Source: Streptomyces sp. SID12488 (GTDB taxonomy: Bacteria; Actinomycetota; Actinomycetes; Streptomycetales; Streptomycetaceae). From it: a DNA stretch of 64,000 bases. The stretch spans positions 1 to 64,000 of the forward strand of contig NZ_JAAGLT010000022.1 of assembly GCF_010548275.1 (NCBI RefSeq), given 5' to 3'. Shown piece after piece: positions 7,980-16,572 of this stretch. Position numbers and translations under genes: made by a program. The stretch's first letter is position 1; the number at the start of each line of letters is the position of its first letter. The notes under the pieces are model-generated. The model had not been told where the DNA came from, did no database searches, and worked only from the letters and a program-made list of their open reading frames with translations.

Positions 7980-8840
7980 CTACTCCGAGGCGTCTGCCAG
8001 GTCGGCGGAGGGCTCTTGCCCACGCTGGAAGGCACGGCCGAAGTGTTGGCCGGAGCTGCCGACGGACATGAGGTTCGTGCGTTTGGCCACGCGACCGTCT
8101 CCGGAGGAACGCCCACGCGCGCGCCTGCCGATCCACGGACCTAGGAATCCGGCGACCCAGCGCACCTCGGCTGACGCGGCACGCAAGAATCGTGCCCGAC
8201 CAACAGGCAGGACGGGCAACGGGTGCGTCCAGGAGGCGTCAGCGTCTGGCAGGTTGAGCGAGTGAGCGAGCGCCGCCGCGATCCGCTGGTGGCCGAGTGG
8301 GCTCGAGTGGAGGCGGTCCTGACTCCACAGGCGTGGATCCGTTGCCACCGGATACATGGTGACGTCGGCGACGACGACACCATGCCGGTGCGCCGCCGCG
8401 CGAACGCGGTGGTTCAGCGCCTCAAGACGCGGCCGGAGCGGACGGGCCAGTGGAGTGATGCGCGCGATGTCGGGAATGGTGAGCGTCGCCACGCGCGCCC
8501 CCTGGCCGGTGAGCGCGGCGAACATCGCCTCCAGATGCGCGGCCACCTCATCCGGATCGAAGCGGGGGCGCAGCATGTCGTTGACTCCGGCCACGACCGT
8601 CGCGAAGTCCGGCCGCAGCGCAAGCGCCGTGGGCAACTGCTCCGCGTGGACCTGCCCGGCCAGACGGCCCCGTACTGCGAGATTGGCGTACCGGAGCTGC
8701 GGGCTGTGCCGAGCCAGGTGCTCGGCGAGCCGGTCTGCCCACCCGCGCAGGCCCGTCAGATCGTCGGCGTCGCCCACCCCTTCGGTGTGACTGTCGCCCA
8801 GGGCCACGAAGCGCAGGTAGCGGGTCTCAGTGCCTGACAT
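7980..8840 (-). CDS. SGNH/GDSL-type hydrolase
   Basis: 286 residues with the SGNH hydrolase blocks: ALGDSHTEG (block I, Ser17), the Gly-containing loop near RGRLAGQV, GVND (block III Asn) and DRLHSSPLGHQRIA (block V, catalytic Asp/His). It probably acts as a cytoplasmic esterase or lipase; there is no signal peptide. The ATG at 8840 has AGAAGGAG nicely placed; the upstream in-frame GTG extension is rejected. Homologues I know usually end just after the GRSSGDG block, so the last ~25 residues here (from about SVGSSGQHF) look like a read-through tail. It lies directly downstream of the PadR gene. Confidence 0.87.
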   Translation of the reverse strand: MSGTETRYLRFVALGDSHTEGVGDADDLTGLRGWADRLAEHLARHSPQLRYANLAVRGRLAGQVHAEQLPTALALRPDFATVVAGVNDMLRPRFDPDEVAAHLEAMFAALTGQGARVATLTIPDIARITPLARPLRPRLEALNHRVRAAAHRHGVVVADVTMYPVATDPRLWSQDRLHSSPLGHQRIAAALAHSLNLPDADASWTHPLPVLPVGRARFLRAASAEVRWVAGFLGPWIGRRARGRSSGDGRVAKRTNLMSVGSSGQHFGRAFQRGQEPSADLADASE

Positions 8841-8883
8841 GAGCGGCTGGCTCCTTCTCGCGATCACCGGAAGAGCCATCACT

Positions 8884-9462
8884 CTACTCACTTTTTTGAG
8901 TATTAACCTTGGCGCGCTGGTCGAGCCTGCGCAACGCCATGTCGCCCCACTGGAGGTTCTCCCGCTCGAACGACATCCCGCGCAGCAGAGTGAGGTACGG
9001 GCCGATACGCTCGGCCTCGGCGAAGTACGCCTCCTCCGAGCGGCCGCCCAGCAGTCGTTGCCGGATTCTCTCGTAGCGGGCCAGCTTGGCCGTGGCCCAT
9101 TCCATGCGTTCGACGACGGCGGCGCGCACCGCCTCGACGTCGCCGGCGTCCGCGCACTGCACCTTGACCAGCAGCTCGTCCCTGATGACCGCGGGCCGAC
9201 CCGGTGGCTCGGCCGTGTATGCGCGCACAGCCTCCCGCCCAGCCTCCGTCAGGGAAAACAGCCGTTTGTTGGGACGCCGCCGCTGCTCGACGAGGCGGGC
9301 CGCGACCAGCCCCTCGGCCTCCATACGCTCCAGCTCCCGATAGAGCTGCTGAGGCGTCGCCGCCCAGAAGTTCGCGACCGTCGCGTCGAAGCCTTTCGCG
9401 AGGTCGTAACCGGACGCCTCGCCCTCCAGCAGCGCGGCCATCACCGCGTTCCGCAATGCCAT
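8884..9462 (-). CDS. PadR-family transcriptional regulator
   Basis: 192 residues. The N-terminal winged helix (about 1-85) starts MALRNAVMAALLEGEASGYDLAKGF and continues with TPQQLYRELERMEAEGLV and the wing NKRLFSLTEAGREAV. A C-terminal helical dimerisation domain follows, as in subfamily-1 PadR proteins. The ATG at 9462 is chosen because homology begins there and a TACCTT -10-like box lies close upstream (leaderless). It lies upstream of the SGNH gene and divergent from the SnoaL-like gene. A TTGAGTAT motif occurs near both its start and its stop codon. Confidence 0.88.
   Translation of the reverse strand: MALRNAVMAALLEGEASGYDLAKGFDATVANFWAATPQQLYRELERMEAEGLVAARLVEQRRRPNKRLFSLTEAGREAVRAYTAEPPGRPAVIRDELLVKVQCADAGDVEAVRAAVVERMEWATAKLARYERIRQRLLGGRSEEAYFAEAERIGPYLTLLRGMSFERENLQWGDMALRRLDQRAKVNTQKSE
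8886..8903. promoter_or_regulatory. Candidate PadR operator at the padR stop / SGNH upstream region
   Basis: ACTCA (8886-8890) and TTGAGTAT (8896-8903) form an inverted repeat around a T-rich centre. The same TTGAGTAT word recurs at 9572-9579 in the divergent promoter region. This is an inference from the shared motif. Confidence 0.3.
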
Positions 9463-9560
9463 GGGAGCAAGGTACGGCCCAGCGAGCATCCAATGGTGAG
9501 CACTGCCGGAGCGCCGCACCCTCGACAAGCACCGGAGTCGCCTCTACCCTCCTCTACACA

Positions 9561-9580
9561 TATACAACTTGTTGAGTATC
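9561..9580. promoter_or_regulatory. Candidate PadR operator in the padR / SnoaL-like divergent region
   Basis: TATACAACTTGTTGAGTAT contains the dyad CAAC-TT-GTTG flanked by ATA/TAT, 11 bases before the ATG of the SnoaL-like gene region and about 100 bases from padR. PadR regulators usually bind such AT-containing dyads next to their own gene. Confidence 0.4.
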
Positions 9581-9590
9581 GAGGTCGATC

Positions 9591-9983
9591 ATGCACCCCT
9601 TTCGCAAGGCCGTCGAGAACGGTGACCTGGACGCCGTGGCCGCCCTTCTGGCCGACGACGTCGTCTTCACCAGCCCGGTCGCCTTCAAGCCGTACCCGGG
9701 CAAGGCGATCACCACCGCGATCCTGCGCGCTGTGACACAGGTCTTCGAGAACTTCACCTACGTCCGGGAGATCGCGAACCCCGACGGCCGCGACCACGCG
9801 TTCGTCTTCACCGCGAGCGTCGCCGGAAAGAAACTCCAGGGCTGCGACTTCCTGCACTTCGACGAGGACGGCAAGATCGACGACTTCACGGTGATGGTGC
9901 GCCCGCTGTCGGCCGCCCACGCGCTGTCCGAGGCCATGGGCGCCCAGTTCGAGAAGATCGCCCGAGAGGCCGCCGAGCAGTGA
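9591..9983 (+). CDS. SnoaL/NTF2-like fold protein
   Basis: 130 residues starting MHPFRKAVENGDLDAVAALLADDVVF, the standard opening of SnoaL-like NTF2-fold proteins. The DFLHFDEDGKIDDFTVMVRPLSA segment is the typical central sheet. Such proteins act as small polar enzymes (isomerases, hydrolases) or binding proteins; no catalytic assignment is possible. It is divergent from padR and probably under its control through the dyad just upstream. Confidence 0.85.
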   Translation: MHPFRKAVENGDLDAVAALLADDVVFTSPVAFKPYPGKAITTAILRAVTQVFENFTYVREIANPDGRDHAFVFTASVAGKKLQGCDFLHFDEDGKIDDFTVMVRPLSAAHALSEAMGAQFEKIAREAAEQ

Positions 9984-10074
9984 GCCCGACGACCGACGCC
10001 GTGGTCATCGGCGCGGGAACGCCTGACTGACCGCCGCCACCCTCCAGCATGCGGGACGACGCACCTCCTTGTGA

Positions 10075-10472
10075 GGCGTCACAACCGGCTCGAAGATCCA
10101 CCTGATCACGGAGCGGACCGGTTTACCCCTCTCCGTCGGCATCTCCGGCGCTAACCTGCACGACAGCCAGGCGCTGGAGCCGCTCGTGCGCGGGGTCCCG
10201 CCGATCCGCTCCCGCCGAGGGCCACGCCGACGTAAGCCCGCCAAGTTGCACGCCGACACGGACTACGACTACGACCAACTGCGCCGATGGCTGCGCAAGC
10301 GCGGCATCCCTCCACACGGTTGGGCCGCCACCGATGGACGATCGAGCGCACCATGGCCTGGCTCGCCGGCTGCCGTCGGCTCCACCGCCGCTACGAGCGC
10401 GAGGCCGAACACTTCCTGGCCTTCGCAGCCATCGCCTGCACCCTCATTTGCTACCGCCGGCTCACCAAATGA
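10075..10472 (+). pseudogene. IS5-family transposase remnant, frameshifted
   Basis: Translation from about 10075 gives GVTTGSKIHLITE, then SGANLHDSQALEPLV and KPAKLHADTDYDYDQLRRWLRKRGI, which are DDE-domain blocks of IS5-type transposases. Near 10300-10320 the frame shifts. The continuation GRHRWTIERTMAWLAG and YEREAEHFLAFAAIACTLICYRRL is the family C-terminus with the catalytic Glu region (RTMAWL). The N-terminal third is missing and a stop lies just before the first block. The element cannot encode an active enzyme. Confidence 0.85.
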
Positions 10473-10477
10473 GACAC

Positions 10478-10746
10478 CGTGGCGGCCTGCCGTCGGAATC
10501 ACGCCCCCACTCAGTGACGCCGAGCTGATCACGCTCGCGGTCATGTCGGCGCTGCTCGGATACACCTCTGGCCGGCGCCGACTTCGCCGCGTCGGGCGGG
10601 ACTTCGGCCACCTGTTTCCCCACGTGCCCCAGAAGTTCGGCTACAACAAGCGGCTACGCGCCGCGTCCTCACTGCTCACCAGCATGATCCGGATCGTGGC
10701 CCGCGATACCTCACTGTGGAGCGAAGATGTGTGGCCAGCCGATGCT
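10478..10746 (+). pseudogene. IS982-like transposase, N-terminal remnant
   Basis: Directly behind the IS5 fragment the sequence reads VGITPPLSDAELITLAVMSALLG, then GHLFPHVPQKFGYNKRLRA and IRIVARDTSLWSEDVWPADA. These are the N-terminal blocks of the IS982-type transposases common in Streptomyces, which normally continue into DSTPVECGRSRE. Here the protein is cut at about the first catalytic Asp and runs into a DUF397 gene. It is a truncated copy, probably truncated when sequences were rearranged here. Confidence 0.75.
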
Positions 10747-10963
10747 GCGCATCACACTAACTAGCGGCGGAGGCGGCGACTGCCTCGAAGCCGCCTACAC
10801 CTGGCGCAAGTCCAGCCACAGCAGTGGCGAAGGCGGCGAATGCGTAGAGGTGGCCGCCTGCCCCCACGCCATCCACCTCCGCGACTCCAAGAACCCCACC
10901 GGCCCCCACCTCACCCTCTCCCCCACCACCTGGTCCCTCTTCCTCCGCCAGGCGTCTGTGTAA
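10745..10963 (+). CDS. DUF397-domain protein, possibly a fusion of two copies
   Basis: About 72 residues from the ATG at 10745-10747. The C-terminal 50 residues (YTWRKSSHSSGEGGECVEVA, LRDSKNPTGP, W..F) form a complete DUF397 domain, normally encoded beside an XRE/DUF5753 regulator. The N-terminal stretch TSGGGGDCLEAA looks like the middle of a second DUF397 joined in frame. No XRE gene lies next to it, so it may be an orphan stranded by the insertion-sequence rearrangement. An in-frame ATG further upstream lies inside the transposase remnant. Confidence 0.7.
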   Translation: MRITLTSGGGGDCLEAAYTWRKSSHSSGEGGECVEVAACPHAIHLRDSKNPTGPHLTLSPTTWSLFLRQASV

Positions 10964-11035
10964 CAGCTGTAACAGCTGTGCTGCGTACGCGGCCGAGGTG
11001 GACTTACCGGGACCCTGCGCGGTGATGATCAGGGC

Positions 11036-11533
11036 ATGACCATGACCACCCGCGCGGCCACAGCGGCAGCGATCTGCGCGGCGGTGCTGCTGACCGGCAC
11101 CGCCTGCACCAGCGGCGACGACGGGCCGAAGACCTCGGCCAAGAAGTCGGCCCCTGCCACACCCACGCCCACCGTCTCCGCCGAGCCCGCCGACGACGCC
11201 GTTGAAGACCGCCCCTACGCCGACACCGTCAGCAAGGCTCCGCAGATCGACCGAAAGACCATCGCCTCGTTCGCCAACGGGCAGTTCGGGCGTGCCATCC
11301 CCTTCAAGGGCGGGCTCCACAAAGGGACCCTCGGGATCGCCCTGAACTGCGAGGGCAAGGGGACCGTGAAGGTCGAGGTCCCCGACCTCGGCATGAGCTT
11401 TGTCGAGGAGTGTGCGGACGGCAAGGTCGCCACCATCTACAACGAGATGGAGATCAGCGACCCGGACCCGGACGCGTACGTCCAGATCATGGGCACTTCC
11501 GGGGTGCGTTGGTCGATCTCCGCCGGGCAGTGA
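11036..11533 (+). CDS. Putative secreted lipoprotein of unknown function
   Basis: 165 residues. The signal peptide runs MTMTTRAATAAAICAAVLLTGTAC, with a lipobox-like GTAC (Cys at about 24). A Thr/Pro/Ala-rich linker follows to about residue 60 (AKKSAPATPTPTV), then a compact globular domain of about 105 residues with two Cys (NCEGKG and EECADG) that could form a disulfide. I do not recognise a family. The domain is short, acidic and probably extracellular, facing the wall. Confidence 0.72.
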   Translation: MTMTTRAATAAAICAAVLLTGTACTSGDDGPKTSAKKSAPATPTPTVSAEPADDAVEDRPYADTVSKAPQIDRKTIASFANGQFGRAIPFKGGLHKGTLGIALNCEGKGTVKVEVPDLGMSFVEECADGKVATIYNEMEISDPDPDAYVQIMGTSGVRWSISAGQ

Positions 11534-11550
11534 CACACCCCGTGAGCCCG

Positions 11551-12711
11551 TTATGAAGCTGCTGAGCTCAGCGAAGAAGCATGGGGAAAGTCCGCCGACC
11601 GATGCTGGAAGCTGAGGATCTTCGGGTTCTGGACGACGCCGTCGCGGATCTCGATGGCCTTGCGGACCGTGACGTCGGCATCCCATGCCACCGGGCCGCT
11701 CATGACCTTGCGCAGGTACGGCAGGAGCGCCTCGCTGATTTCCCAGGTGGCGGAGTTCCACAGGTGGGACGGGCTGTGGTCGACCGCGTAGTAGTGACAG
11801 CCAGGTCCCACCGTGAACATCGGTTCGCCGAAGGTGGTCGGGCGGGCCCACTCGAAGCCCATGCCGTCGTCGCAGGAGACGTCGATGAAGACGGTCCCCG
11901 GCCGGAACCCGGCGAGTTCCTCGTCGTTGACGAACGTCAGCGGCGCGTCGGTGTCCTGCAGGATGCAGTTGACGATGATGTCGAACCCGGCCAGGTACTC
12001 CGCGAGCGGCACAGGGCCGGTCGGGGTGGCTGCCTGGAGGCGCGACGGGTCGTCCTCCTGCTCCTCGAAGTGGGACATCACGACCGAGGGCATCGGCGAG
12101 GCCACCGCCGCTGCGGCGCGCTGGGTGAGCACCGTGACGTCGGTGACCCCCATGGCGCCCAGCCCGGTGACCGCTCCGCGCGCCGTGGCGCCGAAGCTGA
12201 TGACCACCGCGCGCAGGCGGCGGCCGTAGTGGCCGGTCAGCCCGCCGAGCTGGAGGGCGTGCAGGACCGAGCAGTAGCCGGCCAGCTCGTTGTTCTTGTG
12301 GAACACATGGACGCTGAAGGCGCCCGCGGAGGTCCAGTGGTTCATGGCTTCCCAGGCGATCAGGGTCAGCCGTCGGTCGATGGCGAGCTGGGTCATCTTC
12401 TCGTCCTGCACACAGTGCGGCCAGCCCCACAGCACCTGGCCCTCGCGCAGCTCGGCGACGTCCTCGTGCATCGGCTTGGGCAGCAGCAGGACGTCGCACT
12501 CGGCGATGAGCTCCTCGCGGGAGCGCAGGCCCGCCACCAGGGGGCGCAGCGCATCGTCCGCGACGCCGAACCGTTGACCGTACCCCCGTTCGAGGAAAAT
12601 CTTGTCGCGCAGGTCAGGTGCGATTCGGTCGAGGTGACGGGGGTGAAGCGGCAGGCGAAACTCGTTCTCCTTGTGCGAGGAGGCGAGTACTCCGAGAGTC
12701 ATCAGGCTCAT
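11551..12711 (-). CDS. N5-(carboxyethyl)ornithine synthase-like / alanine dehydrogenase-fold protein
   Basis: 386 residues in the AlaDH/PNT superfamily. The N-terminal domain has HKENEFRLPLHP and SREELIAECDVLLLPKP; the Rossmann domain has AVVISFGATARGAV; and the FHKNNELAGYCSVLHALQ, DISCDDGMGFEWARPTTF-type segments are typical of N5-carboxyethylornithine synthases. Those enzymes reductively condense ornithine or lysine with pyruvate using NADPH. The ATG at 12711 (or the second ATG at 12702) starts the homology; the much longer open frame upstream is an artefact of GC-rich sequence. Its closest context, a DUF6817-like gene upstream on the same strand, gives no pathway clue. Confidence 0.85.
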   Translation of the reverse strand: MSLMTLGVLASSHKENEFRLPLHPRHLDRIAPDLRDKIFLERGYGQRFGVADDALRPLVAGLRSREELIAECDVLLLPKPMHEDVAELREGQVLWGWPHCVQDEKMTQLAIDRRLTLIAWEAMNHWTSAGAFSVHVFHKNNELAGYCSVLHALQLGGLTGHYGRRLRAVVISFGATARGAVTGLGAMGVTDVTVLTQRAAAAVASPMPSVVMSHFEEQEDDPSRLQAATPTGPVPLAEYLAGFDIIVNCILQDTDAPLTFVNDEELAGFRPGTVFIDVSCDDGMGFEWARPTTFGEPMFTVGPGCHYYAVDHSPSHLWNSATWEISEALLPYLRKVMSGPVAWDADVTVRKAIEIRDGVVQNPKILSFQHRSADFPHASSLSSAAS

Positions 12712-12893
12712 GTGGGGCGGCTCATTTCCGACCGGACGCGATGCGTCCCGGCATTGCCGTTCCCCGAGGGCGACGCCGAAATGGATGACGGCGTGCGAAG
12801 TGCGCTCGGTACCGCTACCGTACTCCGGTCCAGGTCCACGGAGTGCCCGCCGCTCGTTTGAGCTCGAACAGCCGGCGACGACAACCGACGACG

Positions 12894-13511
12894 TCAGCGG
12901 CCCAGCGTCGTCCCCACGTCCTCCCATGCCCGTGCGCTCAGCAGCGGCCGGAAGCCGGTGAAGAGGGCGAGCAGATCCGGGCCCCACTGTTCGCGGAACA
13001 CCGGGTTCACTCGGGCCAGGTCCAGCTCGTTCGCGGCCGTCAGCTCGGCGAGGTCCTCGCACCGGCTCCGGTTCGGAGTTCGCACGGCACCGGTGAAGCG
13101 GTCGTGGAGCGGCGCGTCCAGGGTGGCCAGGCCCGGGTAGGTGGCCTTGCGGTCCATGGCGGCGTAGACGTGCACGATCTCCTCCGCCTCCGGGCCGATC
13201 ACCCTCGCCAGCTCGGCGCGGCGGTCGAGGGAGAGCAGCGCGGTGGGGAAACCGTCGCTGCCGTAGGCGGCGTGGCAGAGGCCCGCCAGGCGGAGGGCCG
13301 GCCGGGCCTCCCAGGCGGCGAGCAGACGGTAGACCCGACAGAGGTGGGCGAGCAGGGTGCCGCCGGGGTGCGCAATCTGCTCGGCGCCCAACTGCCTCAG
13401 GAATCCGACGGCTTGGGCGGCAGCGGAGGTCGCGAGGGTGGGAGGAGGGGGCTGAGGGGGGAATGGAGGAGACGGAGCGTGAGACGGAGAGGGGGAAGGG
13501 GAAGCGGACAT
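12894..13511 (-). CDS. DUF6817-like protein (HD-type helical fold)
   Basis: 205 residues. The first ~35 are a Ser/Pro-rich low-complexity stretch. The domain then reads AVGFLRQLGAEQIAHPGGTLLAHLCRVYRLL, LAGLCHAAYGSDGF and ARVIGPEAEEIVHVYAA, matching the His-containing helices of the DUF6817 family, which resembles HD-domain metal hydrolases (HPGGTLLAHL, LCHAAYG). A nucleotide or phosphate ester substrate is possible but not shown. It is divergent from the LysR gene, so it is a candidate target of that regulator. The start at 13511 is preferred to the in-frame start 36 bases upstream. Confidence 0.72.
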   Translation of the reverse strand: MSASPSPSPSHAPSPPFPPQPPPPTLATSAAAQAVGFLRQLGAEQIAHPGGTLLAHLCRVYRLLAAWEARPALRLAGLCHAAYGSDGFPTALLSLDRRAELARVIGPEAEEIVHVYAAMDRKATYPGLATLDAPLHDRFTGAVRTPNRSRCEDLAELTAANELDLARVNPVFREQWGPDLLALFTGFRPLLSARAWEDVGTTLGR

Positions 13512-13693
13512 GGGGTGGCGTCCTCTCGGTGCGCGAAAGGTCGGCACCCGTCCGCTCCCCGCCCTGTGGTCCGGACCCCGGCGGGGGCGCGGGACGGGTT
13601 GCCGCCTGGGCCCTGCGCTGATCGTGACGTACTCGCCCGTAGCCAGTCAATCCTAAGGTTCTGTCACCAACTCCAAGTGTTAGCTTGGGTGTT

Positions 13694-14584
13694 GTGACCC
13701 TGGATGACCTCCGCGTCTTCGTCGCCGTGTGCCGGGCGGGCAGCCTGAGCGCGGTGGCCCGTGACCTCGCGTGTACGCAGTCGGCCGTCAGCCAACATGT
13801 GAAGCGGCTGGAGCGGGAGACGGGCGTCGCGCTGCTGGAGCGGCACGCGCGAGGCGTCGTACCGACCGAGGCCGGGCGCGTGTTGCAGGCCGCCGCCTCG
13901 GAAGGCATCGCCGGGCTGGATCTCGCGCTGCGGCAGCTCAAGGACCTCGTCGACGGGGAGAGCGGGTCGGTACGGGTCGCCACCGGCGCCACGACCGTAC
14001 GGCACTTCATGGCGGAGGCGGTTGTCACCTTCCGGCGTCAACACCCCAAGGTGAGCCTGGAGTTCCGTACGGAGAACTCCAGCCGGGGGTGTTTCGCCGC
14101 GCTGGCCGACAGTGAGCTGGATCTTGCGTGGATCACCATCGGGGGGCCGGTGCGGGGGATCGAGCAGCGGGTGGTGATGGAGTTGCCGTGGGTGCTTGCG
14201 GTGGGGGCGGGTGAGGCTCTTGCGGGGCGGGACTGTGCGGAGGTCGGTGATCTGCGTGACCTGCGGCTGATTCGGTTGCCGCCCAACTCGACGTCCGCGG
14301 CGCGTCTGGACGCGGCGTTCGCTGAGGTGGGGGTGCGGCCGGTGTTCGACACGAGTGTCGCCGACTGGGACACGGCTTTGTTGTTGGCCGAGTTGGGGTT
14401 GGGGTGCGCGATTGTTCCGGCCGTGCCTGATCTGGTGGTGCCGGGTGTGGAGGGGCCGGTTCGGTTGATCCCGGTGCCCGCGCTTCGGCCGTTGGCGGTG
14501 GGTTGGGCTGTGCGGCGGTGGGATGCGCTGAGCCCGATCGCGCGGGTGTTTGCGGACACCGTCGCGGAGAGTTGCGGTCGTTAA
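13694..14584 (+). CDS. LysR-family transcriptional regulator
   Basis: 296 residues. The N-terminal winged helix-turn-helix (LDDLRVFVAVCRAGSLSAVARDLACTQSAVSQHVKRLE) is textbook LysR, and the effector domain (RVATGATTVRHFMAEAVVTFRRQHPKVSLEFR, GLGCAIVPAVPDL) follows. The GTG at 13694 is chosen because TAGCTT at 13681-13686 makes a leaderless start likely; an in-frame TTG nine bases upstream is the only alternative. It is divergent from the DUF6817-like gene. Confidence 0.9.
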   Translation: MTLDDLRVFVAVCRAGSLSAVARDLACTQSAVSQHVKRLERETGVALLERHARGVVPTEAGRVLQAAASEGIAGLDLALRQLKDLVDGESGSVRVATGATTVRHFMAEAVVTFRRQHPKVSLEFRTENSSRGCFAALADSELDLAWITIGGPVRGIEQRVVMELPWVLAVGAGEALAGRDCAEVGDLRDLRLIRLPPNSTSAARLDAAFAEVGVRPVFDTSVADWDTALLLAELGLGCAIVPAVPDLVVPGVEGPVRLIPVPALRPLAVGWAVRRWDALSPIARVFADTVAESCGR

Positions 14585-14622
14585 GGCGCCCATTGCCGGT
14601 CGTTACCCCTCACCACCCCTCG

Positions 14623-16572
14623 CTACTTCTCGTACAACCCCTCCACCTCCGCCGCGAAGTCCCGCGTGATCTCGAACCGTCGCAGCTTCATCGACGGCGT
14701 CAGATGACCGGCCTCCTCCGTGAAGTCGACGGGGAGGATGGTGAACCGGCGGATGGACTCCGGGCGGGAGACGAGTTTGTTGGCCTCCTCCACCGCCCGT
14801 TGGATGACCTCTCTCAAGTCGTCGTCGTCCATGAGGAGTTCGGCCGGTACCGGGTGCTTGCCCTGCATCTGGCGCCAGTGGGTGAGGCCCGCGGGGTCGA
14901 GGGTGATCAGGGCCGAGATGTAGGGGCGGCCGTCGCCCAGGACCATCGCCTGCGAGATCAGGGGGTGGGCCCGCAGCCAGTTCTCCATGGGCGCCGGGGC
15001 CACGCTCTTGCCGCCGGCCGTGATCAGGATCTCCTTCTTGCGGCCGGTGATCGTCAGATAGCCCTCTTCGTCGAGGGAGCCGATGTCGCCCGTCGCCAGC
15101 CAGCCCTCCGGCGCCGCCGGGACGACACCGCCCGCGCCCGGATCCCAGTAGCCGCGCAGGATCTGTTCGCCCGCGAGCAGCACCTCACCATCGGCGGCGA
15201 TCCGCACCCGGGTGCCGGGGAGGGGCCAACCCACCGTGCCCACGCGGGGTTTGAGCGGTGGTGTGATCGTGGCCGCGCCCGTGGACTCGGTCAGGCCGTA
15301 GCCCTCGTAGATCTCGATGCCCGCGCCGGCGAAGAACCCGGCCAGGGGGCGGCCGAGGGGTGAGCCGCCGCAGATTATGTAACGGACCCTGCCGCCCATG
15401 GCGTTGCGGATACGGCGGTAGACCAGGGGGTCGTAGAAGGCGCGCGAGGTGCGCAGCGCACGGCCGGGGCCGTTGCCGATGCCGTGCCGCTGGTCCTCCA
15501 CCGCCTCGCTGTAGCGTCGGGCCACGCCCACCGCGCGGTCGAAGGACGCGACCCGCTTGCCCGTCTCGGCTCTCGCGCGGGCCGTGTTGAAGACCTTTTC
15601 CAGCATGTAGGGGATGGCGAGCAGGCAGGTGGGCTTGAAGGCCGCCAAGTCCCCCAGCAGATCTTCCGACTTGAGGCTCGGGGCGTGGCCCAGCCGCACC
15701 CCTGCCCGGATGCACGCGATGGCCACCATCCGGCCGAAGACGTGCGACATCGGCAGGAACAGCAGTACCGACGCCTCCTCCTTCGTCCGTTCCCGGAAGA
15801 CGGGGTAGAGGAGTTCGATGGCGTTGTCGACCTCGGCGAAGAAGTTGCCGTGCGTGAGCGCGCAGCCCTTGGCGCGGCCGGTCGTGCCCGAGGTGTAGAT
15901 GAGCGTGGCGAGGGTGTCGGGGCCCAACACCCCACGGCGTACGGCGACTTCCTGGTCCGGTACGTCCTTGCCGAGCTCCGCGAGGCGCTCCAGGTGCCCC
16001 TTCTCGAAGACCCACATGTGCTTGAGGTCGGGGATGCGGTCGCGTTCCGGGCCGAGGGCGGCGGCCTGGGTGAGGGTCTCGGCGGCGAGGGCCACGGCGC
16101 CGGAGTCCTGGAGGATCCAGCGGGTCTGGAAGGCGGAGGACGTCGGATAGATGGGTACGGTCACCAGGCCCGCCGCCCACGCGGCGAAGTCCATGAGCGT
16201 CCACTCGTACATCGTCCGCGCCATGATGGCCAGCCGGTCGCCCGGCATCAGGCCCTCGGCTATCAGCCCCTTGGCCACCGCGAGGACCTGCTCGGCGAAC
16301 TCGGCCGCCGTGACATCCGCCCAGGTCCCGTCGGGCGCACGACGGCTGAGGACCGTCGTCCCGGGCTCCTCGTTCGCGTTGTCGAAGGGGATGTCCGCGA
16401 GCGAGCCGTACGTCGCGGGCGCGACGAACGCCGGTACGGCCACCTCCCGCACGACCCCGTCCAGCCGTCGGATCTCGGGCTCGACGAGGAGCGGCTCGCC
16501 GTCGTAGCCCACGGCGGTCACGATCTGTTGTGAGGCCGGGGAGGACGGGGAGGACGGGAACGACGACGACAC
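14623..16572 (-). CDS. Long-chain fatty-acid--CoA ligase (AMP-forming, FadD15-like)
   Basis: 649 residues, an ANL-superfamily adenylating enzyme that activates fatty acids to acyl-CoA. The P-loop-like motif LIYTSGTTGRAKGCALTH, the YEGYGLTE motif and the C-terminal GWLATGDIG ... GRKKEILITAGGKSVAP hinge are all present. A typical FadD15-type DH FDN (DIPFDNANEEPGTT) N-terminus follows a short Ser/Pro-rich start. The GTG at 16572 is preceded by AGGAG. It is divergent from a MaoC-like hydratase gene, consistent with a fatty-acid module. Confidence 0.93.
   Translation of the reverse strand: MSSSFPSSPSSPASQQIVTAVGYDGEPLLVEPEIRRLDGVVREVAVPAFVAPATYGSLADIPFDNANEEPGTTVLSRRAPDGTWADVTAAEFAEQVLAVAKGLIAEGLMPGDRLAIMARTMYEWTLMDFAAWAAGLVTVPIYPTSSAFQTRWILQDSGAVALAAETLTQAAALGPERDRIPDLKHMWVFEKGHLERLAELGKDVPDQEVAVRRGVLGPDTLATLIYTSGTTGRAKGCALTHGNFFAEVDNAIELLYPVFRERTKEEASVLLFLPMSHVFGRMVAIACIRAGVRLGHAPSLKSEDLLGDLAAFKPTCLLAIPYMLEKVFNTARARAETGKRVASFDRAVGVARRYSEAVEDQRHGIGNGPGRALRTSRAFYDPLVYRRIRNAMGGRVRYIICGGSPLGRPLAGFFAGAGIEIYEGYGLTESTGAATITPPLKPRVGTVGWPLPGTRVRIAADGEVLLAGEQILRGYWDPGAGGVVPAAPEGWLATGDIGSLDEEGYLTITGRKKEILITAGGKSVAPAPMENWLRAHPLISQAMVLGDGRPYISALITLDPAGLTHWRQMQGKHPVPAELLMDDDDLREVIQRAVEEANKLVSRPESIRRFTILPVDFTEEAGHLTPSMKLRRFEITRDFAAEVEGLYEK

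Noticed and set aside
12712..14028. Upstream extension of the carboxyethylornithine-synthase frame to a 825-residue protein
   Set aside because: The extension crosses the DUF6817-like gene and the start of the LysR gene and reads as Pro/Arg-rich noise. Homology starts at MSLM near 12711.
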